This document shows positions 7,526-15,397 of a DNA stretch of 54,812 nucleotides, one piece after another; position 1 is the first letter of the stretch, and every line of letters begins with the position of its first letter. The DNA lies in assembly GCF_000297095.1 (NCBI RefSeq), contig NZ_AEEA01000012.1, positions 1 to 54,812 of the forward strand, given 5' to 3'. Position numbers and translations under genes: made by a program. Origin of the DNA: Treponema primitia ZAS-1 (GTDB lineage Bacteria; Spirochaetota; Spirochaetia; Treponematales; Breznakiellaceae). The notes beneath the pieces were generated by a model. The model did not search any database. It was not told where the DNA came from and worked only from the letters and a program-made list of their open reading frames with translations.

Positions 7526-8098
7526 TTACTGTTTTATCTGAGATGTTAAATTAACTATAAGTTTAGCTAATTCGTGTATTGACTTATTCATGCCGTTATT
7601 TATCCAGTGATATATAATACCAATAGTACCCGTAACGAAAAACATAAAATAGTATTCCTTGGTTTGCTCATCTGGCAATTTATCAGTAAGATATTTAAAA
7701 ATATTTTTCCGGTACAAGGAGCTGAAAAGGGTTTTAAGAAAATTTACATTTCCATTTTCGCTAAATAACACATAAACTGATTTGTTATTATCCGCAATAT
7801 GCTGCAAAATTTCTTCCAGGATTTGTAATGCGCCATGCTTGTCATTCTTATAAAAGATATTTTTATTAAGTATACTATCAAAAAAGACAAGCATTTCTTC
7901 TTCAGTTTTTTGGAGTAAACCATTTTGATCGGCATAGTGGGCGTAGAATGTTGAACGGCTTATATCGGCAAGTGCGCATATTTCTTTGACAGAAATGAGT
8001 GAAATTGGTTTCATTTTCATCAACTCCATGAGACTTTCACGCAAAACCATCCGTGTATAGCGAGCTTTTCGGCTTTCCTTTACTTGTTTGTCCTCCAT
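7526..8098 (-). CDS. TetR-family regulator, probable controller of the divergent barrel/lipoprotein genes
   Basis: This is a 190-residue protein. Its helix-turn-helix reads ISVKEICALADISRSTFYAHY, the pattern of a TetR subgroup whose proteins begin shortly before a TRMVLRESLMELM helix. That is why I chose the ATG at 8098, preceded by GGGGGAAG, over longer starts at 8131 or 8182. The longest start would lie inside the inverted repeat at 8171-8188. The C-terminal half is helical and hydrophobic (YYFMFFVTGTIGIIYHWINN), typical of a ligand domain. It is transcribed away from the 8264 gene, so control of the barrel and lipoprotein genes is a reasonable inference. Confidence 0.85.
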   Translation of the reverse strand: MEDKQVKESRKARYTRMVLRESLMELMKMKPISLISVKEICALADISRSTFYAHYADQNGLLQKTEEEMLVFFDSILNKNIFYKNDKHGALQILEEILQHIADNNKSVYVLFSENGNVNFLKTLFSSLYRKNIFKYLTDKLPDEQTKEYYFMFFVTGTIGIIYHWINNGMNKSIHELAKLIVNLTSQIKQ

Positions 8099-8170
8099 AA
8101 ATGGCGCTTCCCCCGTCTCTTTCCCTGACATTTTCCGGAATTTTATCCAGAAATGGACATAAACACCGTG

Positions 8171-8227
8171 TAGTGTATTCATTCACTATGTGTTTTATTG
8201 GACACCTTGTTAAGATTAGCGTATAAA
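8171..8227 (+). promoter_or_regulatory. Promoter of the barrel/lipoprotein genes with a candidate TetR operator
   Basis: TTGGAC (8198-8203) and TATAAA (8222-8227) are spaced by 18 bp. Just upstream is an imperfect inverted repeat, TAGTGTATTCATTCACTA (8171-8188), lying between the divergent genes, which is a plausible TetR site. Confidence 0.5.
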
Positions 8228-8263
8228 GATTTTAAAGTCAATTATTTTTTGAAGGTGTAATTA

Positions 8264-8932
8264 ATGAAGATGAAAGCTTGTATCATAGCCTGTATTCTGC
8301 TTCTTGTAACAGGAAATATTTTTGCACAATCTCCGCAGCTCTATATTGGCGGAAAGGCCGGCCTTGGCCTAATCACGGGACAGGGTGGAGCTGTTTTGGG
8401 GGGTAATCTTAATCCTATACAGCTTGACTGGCAGATGACCAAATTTTTTGTTCTTGGAACCGGAATGGGGTTTTATTTTGCCCCACAAACAAATCAAACA
8501 GCTCTGAAACAAACGGATCCCGGTTCCGGTATAATGGAAACCTATGCCGGCATGGAAACACACATGGTTTTCCCACTGATTTTGAAAGCAAACTTCAAAC
8601 CAAGTATCTTTTCCGTTGAATTTGGCGGAGGTTTATATGTTTCTCCAGTATTAATGAATACAACGGTCGAAAAAACCAATAACAATGGATACACCGTTTC
8701 GGAAGCCTATGGCAAGAAACTTTTTTCAGTTGATCATCCTAATCCGTTTGGTCTTATTGCTTCCGGTAGTTTCGGAGTTAAAATTGGCAAAGGAATACTA
8801 TTCTTAGATTTAAGTTACCTGAGAGATTTTTCCGAAGTAACTGTCAAATTCAATGACGAAAACATTGGCCATCATCTTTGGAATATGCTCGCCGCTAACA
8901 TCGGCTATAAACATGGAATTTTATCCAAATAA
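8264..8932 (+). CDS. Outer-membrane beta-barrel-like protein with signal peptide
   Basis: This 222-residue protein has a clear signal peptide (KACIIACILLLVTGNIFAQ, cleavage after AQ). The mature part has alternating hydrophobic and Gly-rich strands (LYIGGKAGLGLITG, FSVEFGGGLYVSPVL, FGVKIGKGILFLDLSYL) typical of a small eight-strand-like outer-membrane barrel. AAGGTG precedes the ATG. A lipoprotein gene follows after 21 nt in the same direction. No family name can be given from motifs alone. The divergent TetR gene suggests inducible expression, perhaps for envelope stress or efflux. Confidence 0.65.
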   Translation: MKMKACIIACILLLVTGNIFAQSPQLYIGGKAGLGLITGQGGAVLGGNLNPIQLDWQMTKFFVLGTGMGFYFAPQTNQTALKQTDPGSGIMETYAGMETHMVFPLILKANFKPSIFSVEFGGGLYVSPVLMNTTVEKTNNNGYTVSEAYGKKLFSVDHPNPFGLIASGSFGVKIGKGILFLDLSYLRDFSEVTVKFNDENIGHHLWNMLAANIGYKHGILSK

Positions 8933-8953
8933 AATCAGAAGGAGATTAAGGAT

Positions 8954-9277
8954 ATGAAAACAAAGTCTGGAATGCTTTTATTATTTGTATTGACCGGCCT
9001 ATTTGTTTCGTGTGCAACCGGGGAATACATGAAAATGAATCCAAAAGAAAATGCGGAAGTACTTGGTTATGTTCAAAGTACATTTTTAGTGAACGGCTCT
9101 TTCAGATACCGAAGCACCATTAATACGCAAGCCTATATCACCCTATTGGCTGAGGCGCAAAATAAATACCCCGATATAACCATTGATATACGGAATATTA
9201 CATGGGCAATTGGACAGGGCGATACTGCTAATAATAATTATGAGTACACAGCTATTGGAAAAGTTATTAAAAGGTAA
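8954..9277 (+). CDS. Small lipoprotein (107 aa), unknown function
   Basis: The signal peptide is typical of a lipoprotein, with lipobox LFVSC (acylated Cys at residue 20). The mature part has 88 residues with mixed alpha/beta character (AYITLLAEAQNKYPDITIDI). It resembles small periplasmic alpha/beta lipoproteins, but I cannot assign a family. AAGGAGATTAAGGAT precedes the ATG. It is co-transcribed with the barrel gene 21 nt upstream. The interval after it (9278-9590) is occupied by degraded 47-bp units and MITE copy 3. Confidence 0.65.
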   Translation: MKTKSGMLLLFVLTGLFVSCATGEYMKMNPKENAEVLGYVQSTFLVNGSFRYRSTINTQAYITLLAEAQNKYPDITIDIRNITWAIGQGDTANNNYEYTAIGKVIKR

Positions 9278-9421
9278 CCAAAAGTATCAGGCACACTACT
9301 TCACTATACAAACCGGTATGCAATTCAAGCGCAGAAGTTATGATGCCAGCACCTTCCCACCGGTATGTGATTCAAGCATAGAAAATATGCTGCCAGCCGC
9401 TTCTCATCTTGCCGACAAAGG

Positions 9422-9548
9422 CGGACGGGGGAGGGGCATCCCCGGCCGAGCACATTTGGAATTCCCTGCTGTAGTAGACCCGCGCAGCGGGGCTGCGGAA
9501 GCAGACTCTACAAGCGTGCGAGCGCCGGGGATGCCCCTCCCCCGTCCG
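9422..9548 (+). repeat. MITE-like element, copy 3 (127 bp)
   Basis: Its 25-bp terminal inverted repeats (9422-9446 and 9524-9548) are identical to those of copy 2, and it has the same length and orientation. Homology to copy 2 extends from about 9369 to 9600, running into the last codons of the ABC-F gene whose stop is at 9591-9593. Confidence 0.8.
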
Positions 9549-9590
9549 TTTATGCCGATAAGTTCGGAAACAGGGACTGTAAAAGATATA

Positions 9591-11246
9591 TTATATCCGC
9601 AACCGCTCCGCATGATGATAAGCCTCTGCGCGCAGCCCCTTAACCTGTTCATCCGCCAGATATTCGTCAAAAGGCATCATCCGGTCGATGATCCCCCCAG
9701 GAATATTGCCGGGTACTATCTCGATAATCCGGTTTGCCACGGAGCCTATGAACTCGTGGTCGTGGGAGTTGAAGAGGAGTACCCCGGGAAAGGCGATGAG
9801 TCCATCGTTAAGGGCGGTGATGGCCTCCAGATCCAGATGGTTAGTAGGTTCGTCCAGAATGAGTACGTTGGCCCCGGAGAGCATCATCCTGGCGAGCATA
9901 CACCGGACCTTTTCGCCCCCGGAGAGGACGTTCACCGGCTTTAGGGCCTCGTCCCCGGAGAAGAGCATGCGGCCAAGAAAACTGCGCACGTAGGTATCGT
10001 CCTGGTCCGCGGAATACTGTTTTAGCCAGTCGGTGATTGATAAATCGGAGTTAAAAAAACTGCTGTTTTCCTTGGGGAGGTAGGAGAAGGCCGTGGTCTG
10101 CCCCCAGTAGTAGTCCCCTTCGGCGGGTTTGCTTATCCCTGCCAGGGCGTCGAAGAGGCTGGTCTTTGCCAGATGCTCCGCCCCTACTAAGGCTATCTTA
10201 TCGTTCTTATTAACAGTAAAGGTAAGTTCCTGGGACAGCGCTGGACCGCCGGGGTTTTCAAGCCCCACACGCAGTTTTTCTATGCGCAGCACATTGTTGC
10301 CGATTTCCCGTTCCGGCTTAAAACCAACGAAGGGAAACCGCCTGCTGGTAACCACCACATTGTCCAGGTCCAGCTTTTCCAGCACCTTCTTGCGGCTCGT
10401 GGCCTGGCGGCTCTTGGCGGCGTTGGAGGCAAAGCGCTGGATAAATTCCTTCAGCTCCCGGGCCTTATCTTCATTTTTCTTTTGCTGATCCTTTGCCTGA
10501 CGCTGGAGCATCTGGCTCATCTGGTACCAGAAATCGTAGTTCCCCGAATAGAGGGATATCCTGCCAAAGTCAATGTCGCAGATGTGGGTACATACCGCGT
10601 TGAGGAAGTGCCGGTCGTGGGAAACCACGATCACCGTATTGGGAAAGTTGATGAGGAATTCCTCCAACCAGGTGATGGATTCCAGGTCCAGACCGTTGGT
10701 GGGCTCATCCAAAAGGAGCAGGTCGGGATTGCCAAAAAGCGCCTGGGCTAAAAGGACCCGGACTTTCTTGGATTCATCCAGGTCCGCCATGAGCTTCCCG
10801 TGGTCCTCCTCGTCCAGTCCCAGCCCCGAAAGGAGCTGCCCCGCCTGGGATTCCGCTTCCCAGCCCCCAAGCTCGGCGAAATCCGCCTCAAGCTCGCTGG
10901 CCTTCATCCCGTCATCTTCGGTAAAGTCTTCCTTGGCGTAGATCGCCTCCCGCTCCTTCTGTACCGCATAGAGCTTCGCGTAGCCCATGATCACCGTTTC
11001 CATGGCGGGGTACTCCTCGAAGGCGAAGTGGTCCTGCCGGAGCACCGCCATCCGCTCGCCGGTACTGACGGACACATCGCCCTTATCATGCTCGGTTTCC
11101 CCGGAAAGTATATTGAGGAACGTGGACTTCCCCGCACCGTTTGCGCCGATAACGCCGTAACAGTTCCCGGGGGTAAATTTTAAGTTAACATCCTTGAAAA
11201 GGATACGCTCTCCAAAGCTGAGGCTGAGTTCGGTAACGGTAATCAC
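9591..11246 (-). CDS. ybiT: ABC-F ATPase, YbiT-like
   Basis: This 551-residue protein has two tandem ATPase domains and no membrane segments, the ABC-F plan of ribosome-associated translation factors. Domain 1 has Walker A GANGAGKST, Walker B LLLLDEPTNGLD and a signature replaced by LDESKKVRVLLAQAL, a divergence also seen in YbiT. The linker NAAKSRQATSRKK is the ABC-F interdomain arm. Domain 2 has LSGGEKVRCMLARMML and LILDEPTNHLD, but its Walker A is degenerate (GAEHLAKTS, Ala for the conserved Gly). The start codon is GTG, 8 nt after GGAG. The C-terminal end overlaps sequence shared with the repeat flank at about 7490, so the last residues may be repeat-derived. Confidence 0.88.
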   Translation of the reverse strand: MITVTELSLSFGERILFKDVNLKFTPGNCYGVIGANGAGKSTFLNILSGETEHDKGDVSVSTGERMAVLRQDHFAFEEYPAMETVIMGYAKLYAVQKEREAIYAKEDFTEDDGMKASELEADFAELGGWEAESQAGQLLSGLGLDEEDHGKLMADLDESKKVRVLLAQALFGNPDLLLLDEPTNGLDLESITWLEEFLINFPNTVIVVSHDRHFLNAVCTHICDIDFGRISLYSGNYDFWYQMSQMLQRQAKDQQKKNEDKARELKEFIQRFASNAAKSRQATSRKKVLEKLDLDNVVVTSRRFPFVGFKPEREIGNNVLRIEKLRVGLENPGGPALSQELTFTVNKNDKIALVGAEHLAKTSLFDALAGISKPAEGDYYWGQTTAFSYLPKENSSFFNSDLSITDWLKQYSADQDDTYVRSFLGRMLFSGDEALKPVNVLSGGEKVRCMLARMMLSGANVLILDEPTNHLDLEAITALNDGLIAFPGVLLFNSHDHEFIGSVANRIIEIVPGNIPGGIIDRMMPFDEYLADEQVKGLRAEAYHHAERLRI

Positions 11247-11357
11247 TGATTGTTCTCCAAAGTTTTAATGCTGGGATCCATTGTACCGGAAAGTGAGGAT
11301 TGTTTCCAGGGTTCTATTTATCGCTATAATGGCCGCGGCATTGGGATATTTCGATAT

Positions 11358-11633
11358 TCATTTTTCCATCGCTTCAAGCTCTTCCATTGTTTTTACAATG
11401 AACTTCCCCTCATCCGCTTCTTTTATGGATTGTAACAATACTTTCATATTTGATTCGCTATAGAAGGGATCACTTTCCGCGCTGATTTCAAAGGGTATCT
11501 TCCTTTGCCGGACCGCCTGACGCACAAAAACATTGAACGCCGTACTTATGGTCATGCCCAATTCGCTGAAAAGCGATTCCGCCTGTTTTTTTAAGCCCTC
11601 GTCCATGCGTATATTGATATTGATCTGTGCCAT
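11358..11633 (-). CDS. RelB/DinJ-family antitoxin, apparently orphan
   Basis: This is a 91-residue protein with the ribbon-helix-helix start ININIRMDEGLKKQAESLF and the SELGMTISTAFNVFVRQAV helix typical of DinJ/RelB antitoxins. GGAG lies 8 nt before the ATG. The reading frame upstream (to 12026) is open by chance across the Rpn remnant and is not used. No RelE/YafQ toxin gene follows: the 110 bp downstream (11250-11357) hold only a short open stretch of about 30 codons without toxin motifs. It is either orphaned or acts as a regulator. Confidence 0.8.
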   Translation of the reverse strand: MAQININIRMDEGLKKQAESLFSELGMTISTAFNVFVRQAVRQRKIPFEISAESDPFYSESNMKVLLQSIKEADEGKFIVKTMEELEAMEK

Positions 11634-11795
11634 TTTCTTACTCCTAATCCTATTGTATATAAATTTACGCACAAAGTCAATATATTTATATACTTCTTCG
11701 GAATGAGCCTCCACAAATCCCGCAAAAATATTAATTTTTACGGATCCGGTAAAGCACAATCCACCCTCGCCTCCTAATAGGGGGAGGAGGCACTT

Positions 11796-12180
11796 ATGGC
11801 TATTTATCACACCAGGGATAACAGTATTAAGGGAGTATTTTACAGAACGGGCATTGAAAACCCCGGAAAACCTGCGTAAAGTGATAGATGACGTAGTAAC
11901 CGTTCTGTTAAACCGCCTGGAATACCCCGAAGAAACAATCCGGGAGGTGACCATGCAGATAACGGGTAAGGAGGGTAATATGCTTTTTGACGGGTTTGTG
12001 GAGGCAGTAAAAGAAGAACGCCGCATTCAAAGAGAAGAAGGCCGAGAGGAGGGCCGGGCGGAAACTCTAAACGAGGTTCTGGAACTCTTAAAACAAGGAT
12101 ACCGAGCAGAAGAGCTTGAAGCAAAACTATCCGCTAAAGTCGAGCTCCGGGGTATTAAACCAGACGCTCAAATGAATTGA
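11796..12180 (+). pseudogene. Internally deleted, frameshifted copy of the Rpn nuclease/transposase gene
   Basis: The ATG and its GGGGGAGGAGG site, plus about 50 bp upstream, match the start of the intact gene at 53629. After 12 codons the sequence jumps to the equivalent of residue 207 or so of the intact protein (about 195 codons missing). The junction is one base out of frame, so translation from the ATG stops within 30 codons. The second frame keeps the C-terminal coiled, Arg/Glu-rich region (ENLRKVIDDV, then repeated EEGRE-type motifs) with a different tail. Confidence 0.85.
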
Positions 12181-12193
12181 GAGACACTAGCCC

Positions 12194-14071
12194 TTAGACC
12201 TTCGGTCTATTCCTAAATATCCCCAAAATCTTGCCTAGGATACCCTTCTTCGCCGCAGTCTGCCCACCGGTTTGCGGCGCGGCCTTGGCTGTGGTCTGTG
12301 CGACTTGGTTTGGTCGCTTGGCTTGGCCGACCCTCTGGCCGCCGGGTCTTTGATTACCAGGTCTCTGGTCCCCGCCGCCCCGCCGTTTCTCGCCGGGCCG
12401 CTGGTCTGCAGACCGAGGGCTGCCGGGTCGTTGGTCGGGAGACTTTCCGCCATCCCGCTGATCCCGGGGCTTTCGATCTCCGCCGTCACGCCCGCGTCTG
12501 CCGGTGTTTCGGCCTTGGTCCTGGTCGCCCCTTCTTCCCTGGCCTTTTCCGGCGGAATCTTCGCCGGGCTTTCCTTCGTACTTCTGTTTGTAGTAGGCCA
12601 TCCGCTCTTCTTGGGAAAGGCTGGCCAGCTCCGGCGCGCCGCGTCCGGAACCATCCCGGGGACCGGGACGCCGATCACGGCCTTCAGACCGAGCGGCGCC
12701 TGCCTCGCCCTGGGGGCGATCCGTGTGCGGCCTTGGTCCGGCATGCCGGGGGCTTTCGCTGTGATGGGGAGCTCCGGGAGGGCCTTCACGCCGGCGTCCA
12801 TCACCGCGGTGCATACCCGGACCGGGACGCCGGCCGTCGCCGTGGCGGCCATCCCTCCGGCTGTCGCGGCCGCGATCATCCCGCCGGCCCCGATCGTCGT
12901 AGCTGTCGGTACGGATACGCATACCTTCGCTCTTGTCTTCCCCGTAGAGCGATTCGTCCGCAATGACGGAGGGTATCTTCTTTCCAATATATCGTTCGAT
13001 GTCCGGCAGTTCGTAGACATCCTGTTCACTGGCCAGGGTGATAGCCTTGCCGGACTTTCCCGCCCGGGCGGTACGGCCAATGCGGTGAACGTAATTTTCC
13101 GCCTCGACGGGGATATCGTAGTTGATCACCATGGACAGGTCGTCAATGTCCAGACCCCGGGCAGCCACGTCGGTGGCCACCAGAAAGCGGGTCTTACCGG
13201 CCTTTACATCCTCGATGATTTTGAGGCGCTTAGACTGGGGCAGATCCCCCATGATAAATTCACAGTTGATACCGTTTATTTCCAGGCGCTTGGCCACAAT
13301 TTCGGTGTACTTTTTGGTATTGCAGAAAATAATGGCGCTTTCGGGCTTTTCCCGCTGCAGAATACCCATGAGGAACTTCATTTTTTCATCACTGTGAACA
13401 TGGTAAAGGACCTGCTCGATCTCTTCCACGGTCACCGTTTCCGGCTCAATTTCAATTTCGTGGGGGGTCTTGGTATACTCCCAGGCGAGGTTTTTGACCC
13501 AAGCGTTCAGGGTTGCGCTAAAAAGCATGGTCTGACGCCGGTCCGCAGGGGGAACTACCTTGATAAGCTTCCGCAAATCCGGGTAAAAGCCCATATCGAA
13601 CATACGATCCGCCTCGTCCAAGACCAAAAAGGCGATATCCATAAGGTTCATGTAGCCGGAGCTGTTCAGATCCAGTACCCGCCCGGGGGTTCCCACCAGG
13701 ATCTGGGCGTTATCCCGGAGTAATTGCTGCTGCTGAACGTAGCCAACCCCGCCGTAGAAGCTCCCCACGATAAAAGGGAGGTATTTCCCCAACTGTTTCG
13801 CCTCTTCCTCCACCTGAACCGCTAACTCCCGGGTGGGGACCATGATGATCGCCTTTTTTCCGTTTATAAGGGGTTCCGAAAGGAGACGCTGAAATATGAC
13901 AATCAGATACGCGGCGGTTTTTCCCGTACCGGTCTGGGATTGCACATAGAGGTCCTGGCCTCCAAAGGCGCTGGAAAGCACCTGTTCCTGAACGGGCATG
14001 CAGCTTACATACCCCATTTCTGCTATGCCCCGCTGAAGATCGGGGTGTAAAGTAAATTCGCTAAATTCCAT
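12194..14071 (-). CDS. DEAD-box RNA helicase with Arg/Gly/Asp-rich C-terminal tail
   Basis: This is a 625-residue ATP-dependent RNA helicase. The motifs are in order: Q motif (VQEQ, about 27-30), SQTGTGKT (45-52), PTREL (79-83), GTPGR (127-131), DEAD (152-155), SAT, then domain 2 with ATDVAARGLD and HRIGRTAR. Residues from about 390 to 590 are a low-complexity tail rich in R, G, D and P (RRDDRGRDSRRDG, GDQRPGNQRPGG), expected to bind RNA non-specifically and to favour cold-shock or ribosome-assembly roles. AAGGAAGG precedes the ATG. The tail gives long antisense open frames that are not genes. It is a stand-alone gene. Confidence 0.93.
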   Translation of the reverse strand: MEFSEFTLHPDLQRGIAEMGYVSCMPVQEQVLSSAFGGQDLYVQSQTGTGKTAAYLIVIFQRLLSEPLINGKKAIIMVPTRELAVQVEEEAKQLGKYLPFIVGSFYGGVGYVQQQQLLRDNAQILVGTPGRVLDLNSSGYMNLMDIAFLVLDEADRMFDMGFYPDLRKLIKVVPPADRRQTMLFSATLNAWVKNLAWEYTKTPHEIEIEPETVTVEEIEQVLYHVHSDEKMKFLMGILQREKPESAIIFCNTKKYTEIVAKRLEINGINCEFIMGDLPQSKRLKIIEDVKAGKTRFLVATDVAARGLDIDDLSMVINYDIPVEAENYVHRIGRTARAGKSGKAITLASEQDVYELPDIERYIGKKIPSVIADESLYGEDKSEGMRIRTDSYDDRGRRDDRGRDSRRDGRHGDGRRPGPGMHRGDGRRREGPPGAPHHSESPRHAGPRPHTDRPQGEAGAARSEGRDRRPGPRDGSGRGAPELASLSQEERMAYYKQKYEGKPGEDSAGKGQGRRGDQDQGRNTGRRGRDGGDRKPRDQRDGGKSPDQRPGSPRSADQRPGEKRRGGGDQRPGNQRPGGQRVGQAKRPNQVAQTTAKAAPQTGGQTAAKKGILGKILGIFRNRPKV

Positions 14072-14141
14072 GTCCTTCCTTTATATAGGTTTTTACGAGA
14101 AGTGGGAAGGGGTGGAAGAAATTACCATGATTTGAAGAATT

Positions 14142-14218
14142 GTAACCACGAAGGCGCCAAAGGCACAGGGTTTGGTATAAGTTCGTTCCCTTTCGCCTTT
14201 GCATGCCTTAGCGGTCAG
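14142..14218. repeat. Dispersed intergenic hairpin repeat (CCACGAAGGCG type), copy 1
   Basis: TAACCACGAAGGCGCCAAAG is followed, after a spacer, by TTCGCCTTTGCATGCCTTAG, giving partial self-complementarity. A related sequence sits at 15176-15251. It lies between a gene end and the next promoter, and could act as a transcription terminator or a transcript-stabilising hairpin. Confidence 0.45.
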
Positions 14219-14235
14219 ATTTTTCTTTTTTTTAC

Positions 14236-14300
14236 TTGACAGGATTAAAAAACATATGTATCGTTGTTGTAGTATATACATATTATTTATATGTATATAC
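14236..14300 (+). promoter_or_regulatory. Promoter and palindromic operator of binding-protein gene 1
   Basis: TTGACA (14236-14241) and TATCGT (14259-14264) are spaced by 17 bp. Downstream is an inverted repeat with perfect 12-bp arms, GTATATACATAT and ATATGTATATAC, around TATTT (14272-14300). Almost the same arrangement precedes the paralogue at 15398, so both genes probably answer to the same repressor. Confidence 0.7.
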
Positions 14301-14338
14301 TAGGAATTAATTTCGAGAAAAATTAAAAGGAGTGTAGT

Positions 14339-15145
14339 ATGAAAAAAACGATTGCCCTGGGGGTAAGTCTTGTTCTTACCGTTATGAGCTTGGCGGCGGG
14401 GGGCGGTAAACAGGCAACCCCGGAAAATGTGGTTAATATTGCGGGGAGCGGCGCTCCAAGTCCCTATCAGTGGGTGGAAACCAACGGCCAGCTCGCGGGA
14501 TATGATGTTGAGGTGTCCAACGAGATCGCCAAACGGGCGGGGTTGGTTCTGAAATGGGAAGCCACGGAATTTCCGGCTCTGTTTTTAGGCTTGGACTCGA
14601 ATAAATACCAGGCGGTTACCAATAACCTCTCTAAAACAGAAGCCCGGGCGGCGAAATATCTGTATTCCGACAATTACTATATTCGGAATAAGATTGTCAT
14701 TGTCCTTCGCAAGGGCAGAACGGATATCAAAACCATTGATGATCTGGTAGGAAAGAGTGTACCCATCAGCTCCACCGGCAACACCCACTCCCTATACCTG
14801 GAGGCGTATAATAAAGAGCACCCTAACGCCACGATAAACCTGGTGGTATCCGAGGCTCAGGCGACTGAACAGATCAATGGGGTTGCCACCGGCCAATATG
14901 ACGCCGGGGTTACGGATCTTATCATTGTAAATGAAGTTATTAAGGCTGCCGGGGCGGAATTCACCATCGTTGAACTGCCCGATGAACTTCAGGAGGCCAT
15001 TGCCCCTACCAAATCCTACTTCCTTTTCTCCCAGTCCAGTAAGGCGCTGCAGGAAAAGTGGGATGCGGCCCTGGCGACCCTCATTTCGGACGGAACCCTC
15101 AAGGATTTATCGATAAAGTATTTCGGATACGATTATTCCCGATAA
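14339..15145 (+). CDS. Amino-acid ABC transporter substrate-binding protein 1 (family 3)
   Basis: This is a 268-residue periplasmic binding protein of the polar amino acid/cystine type: GYDVEVSNEIAKRAGL, the FPALFLGLDSNKYQ segment, and the DDLVGKSVPISS hinge region. The signal peptide ends SLAAGGGKQ: a lipobox-like LAA is followed by Gly where the acylated Cys would be, so it is probably released or cleaved as an ordinary secreted protein. AAAAGGAG precedes the ATG. It is highly similar to the next gene (identical stretches such as FTIVEL and YFLFSQSSKALQEKWDAALA), showing tandem duplication. Cystine or a related sulfur amino acid as ligand is inferred from the downstream trans-sulfuration enzyme. 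Confidence 0.88.
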   Translation: MKKTIALGVSLVLTVMSLAAGGGKQATPENVVNIAGSGAPSPYQWVETNGQLAGYDVEVSNEIAKRAGLVLKWEATEFPALFLGLDSNKYQAVTNNLSKTEARAAKYLYSDNYYIRNKIVIVLRKGRTDIKTIDDLVGKSVPISSTGNTHSLYLEAYNKEHPNATINLVVSEAQATEQINGVATGQYDAGVTDLIIVNEVIKAAGAEFTIVELPDELQEAIAPTKSYFLFSQSSKALQEKWDAALATLISDGTLKDLSIKYFGYDYSR

Positions 15146-15175
15146 CCGTGCTGGTGATCACACAATAGAAATTAT

Positions 15176-15251
15176 AACCACATAGGCGCAAAAGGAAAAA
15201 TAAGGGGGTCCACAGGGACATTTATTCGCCTTCTACGCCTTCGTGGCTTAT
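15176..15251. repeat. Dispersed intergenic hairpin repeat, copy 2
   Basis: AACCACATAGGCGCAAAAGG at one end and CGCCTTCTACGCCTTCGTGG at the other are partly complementary and resemble the copy at 14142-14218. It separates the two binding-protein genes and probably ends the first transcript. Confidence 0.45.
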
Positions 15252-15296
15252 ATTCTTTTTGTTTAACACCGGACACTGCTATTCTCAAATTTTTGC

Positions 15297-15358
15297 TTGA
15301 CATGATTAAAAAACATATGTATTGTGTTTCTATACTATACATATTATTTATATGTATA
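15297..15358 (+). promoter_or_regulatory. Promoter and palindromic operator of binding-protein gene 2
   Basis: TTGACA (15297-15302) and TATTGT (15320-15325) are spaced by 17 bp. The spacer is nearly identical to that of the upstream paralogue (GATTAAAAAACATATG). The inverted repeat TATACATAT / ATATGTATA around TATTT (15336-15358) is the same element with shorter, 9-bp arms. Confidence 0.7.
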
Positions 15359-15397
15359 TACTATGAATTAATTCCAAAAAATTAAAAGGAGTGTGTT

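Noticed and set aside
9183..9944. 253-codon plus-strand open frame from the lipoprotein end through the MITE into the ABC-F gene
   Set aside because: It joins three unrelated segments and runs antisense to the well-supported ABC-F gene; its middle is repeat translation.
11634..12026. N-terminal extension of the RelB/DinJ antitoxin frame
   Set aside because: The extension is antisense to the Rpn remnant; a proper ribosome-binding site and family start are at 11633.
12272..13723. Long plus-strand open frame antisense to the DEAD-box helicase
   Set aside because: A shadow of the GC-rich Arg/Gly-coding tail; the helicase motifs on the minus strand are unambiguous.
14093..14281. 62-codon minus-strand open frame upstream of the helicase
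   Set aside because: It lies across the hairpin repeat and the promoter of the divergent binding-protein gene.
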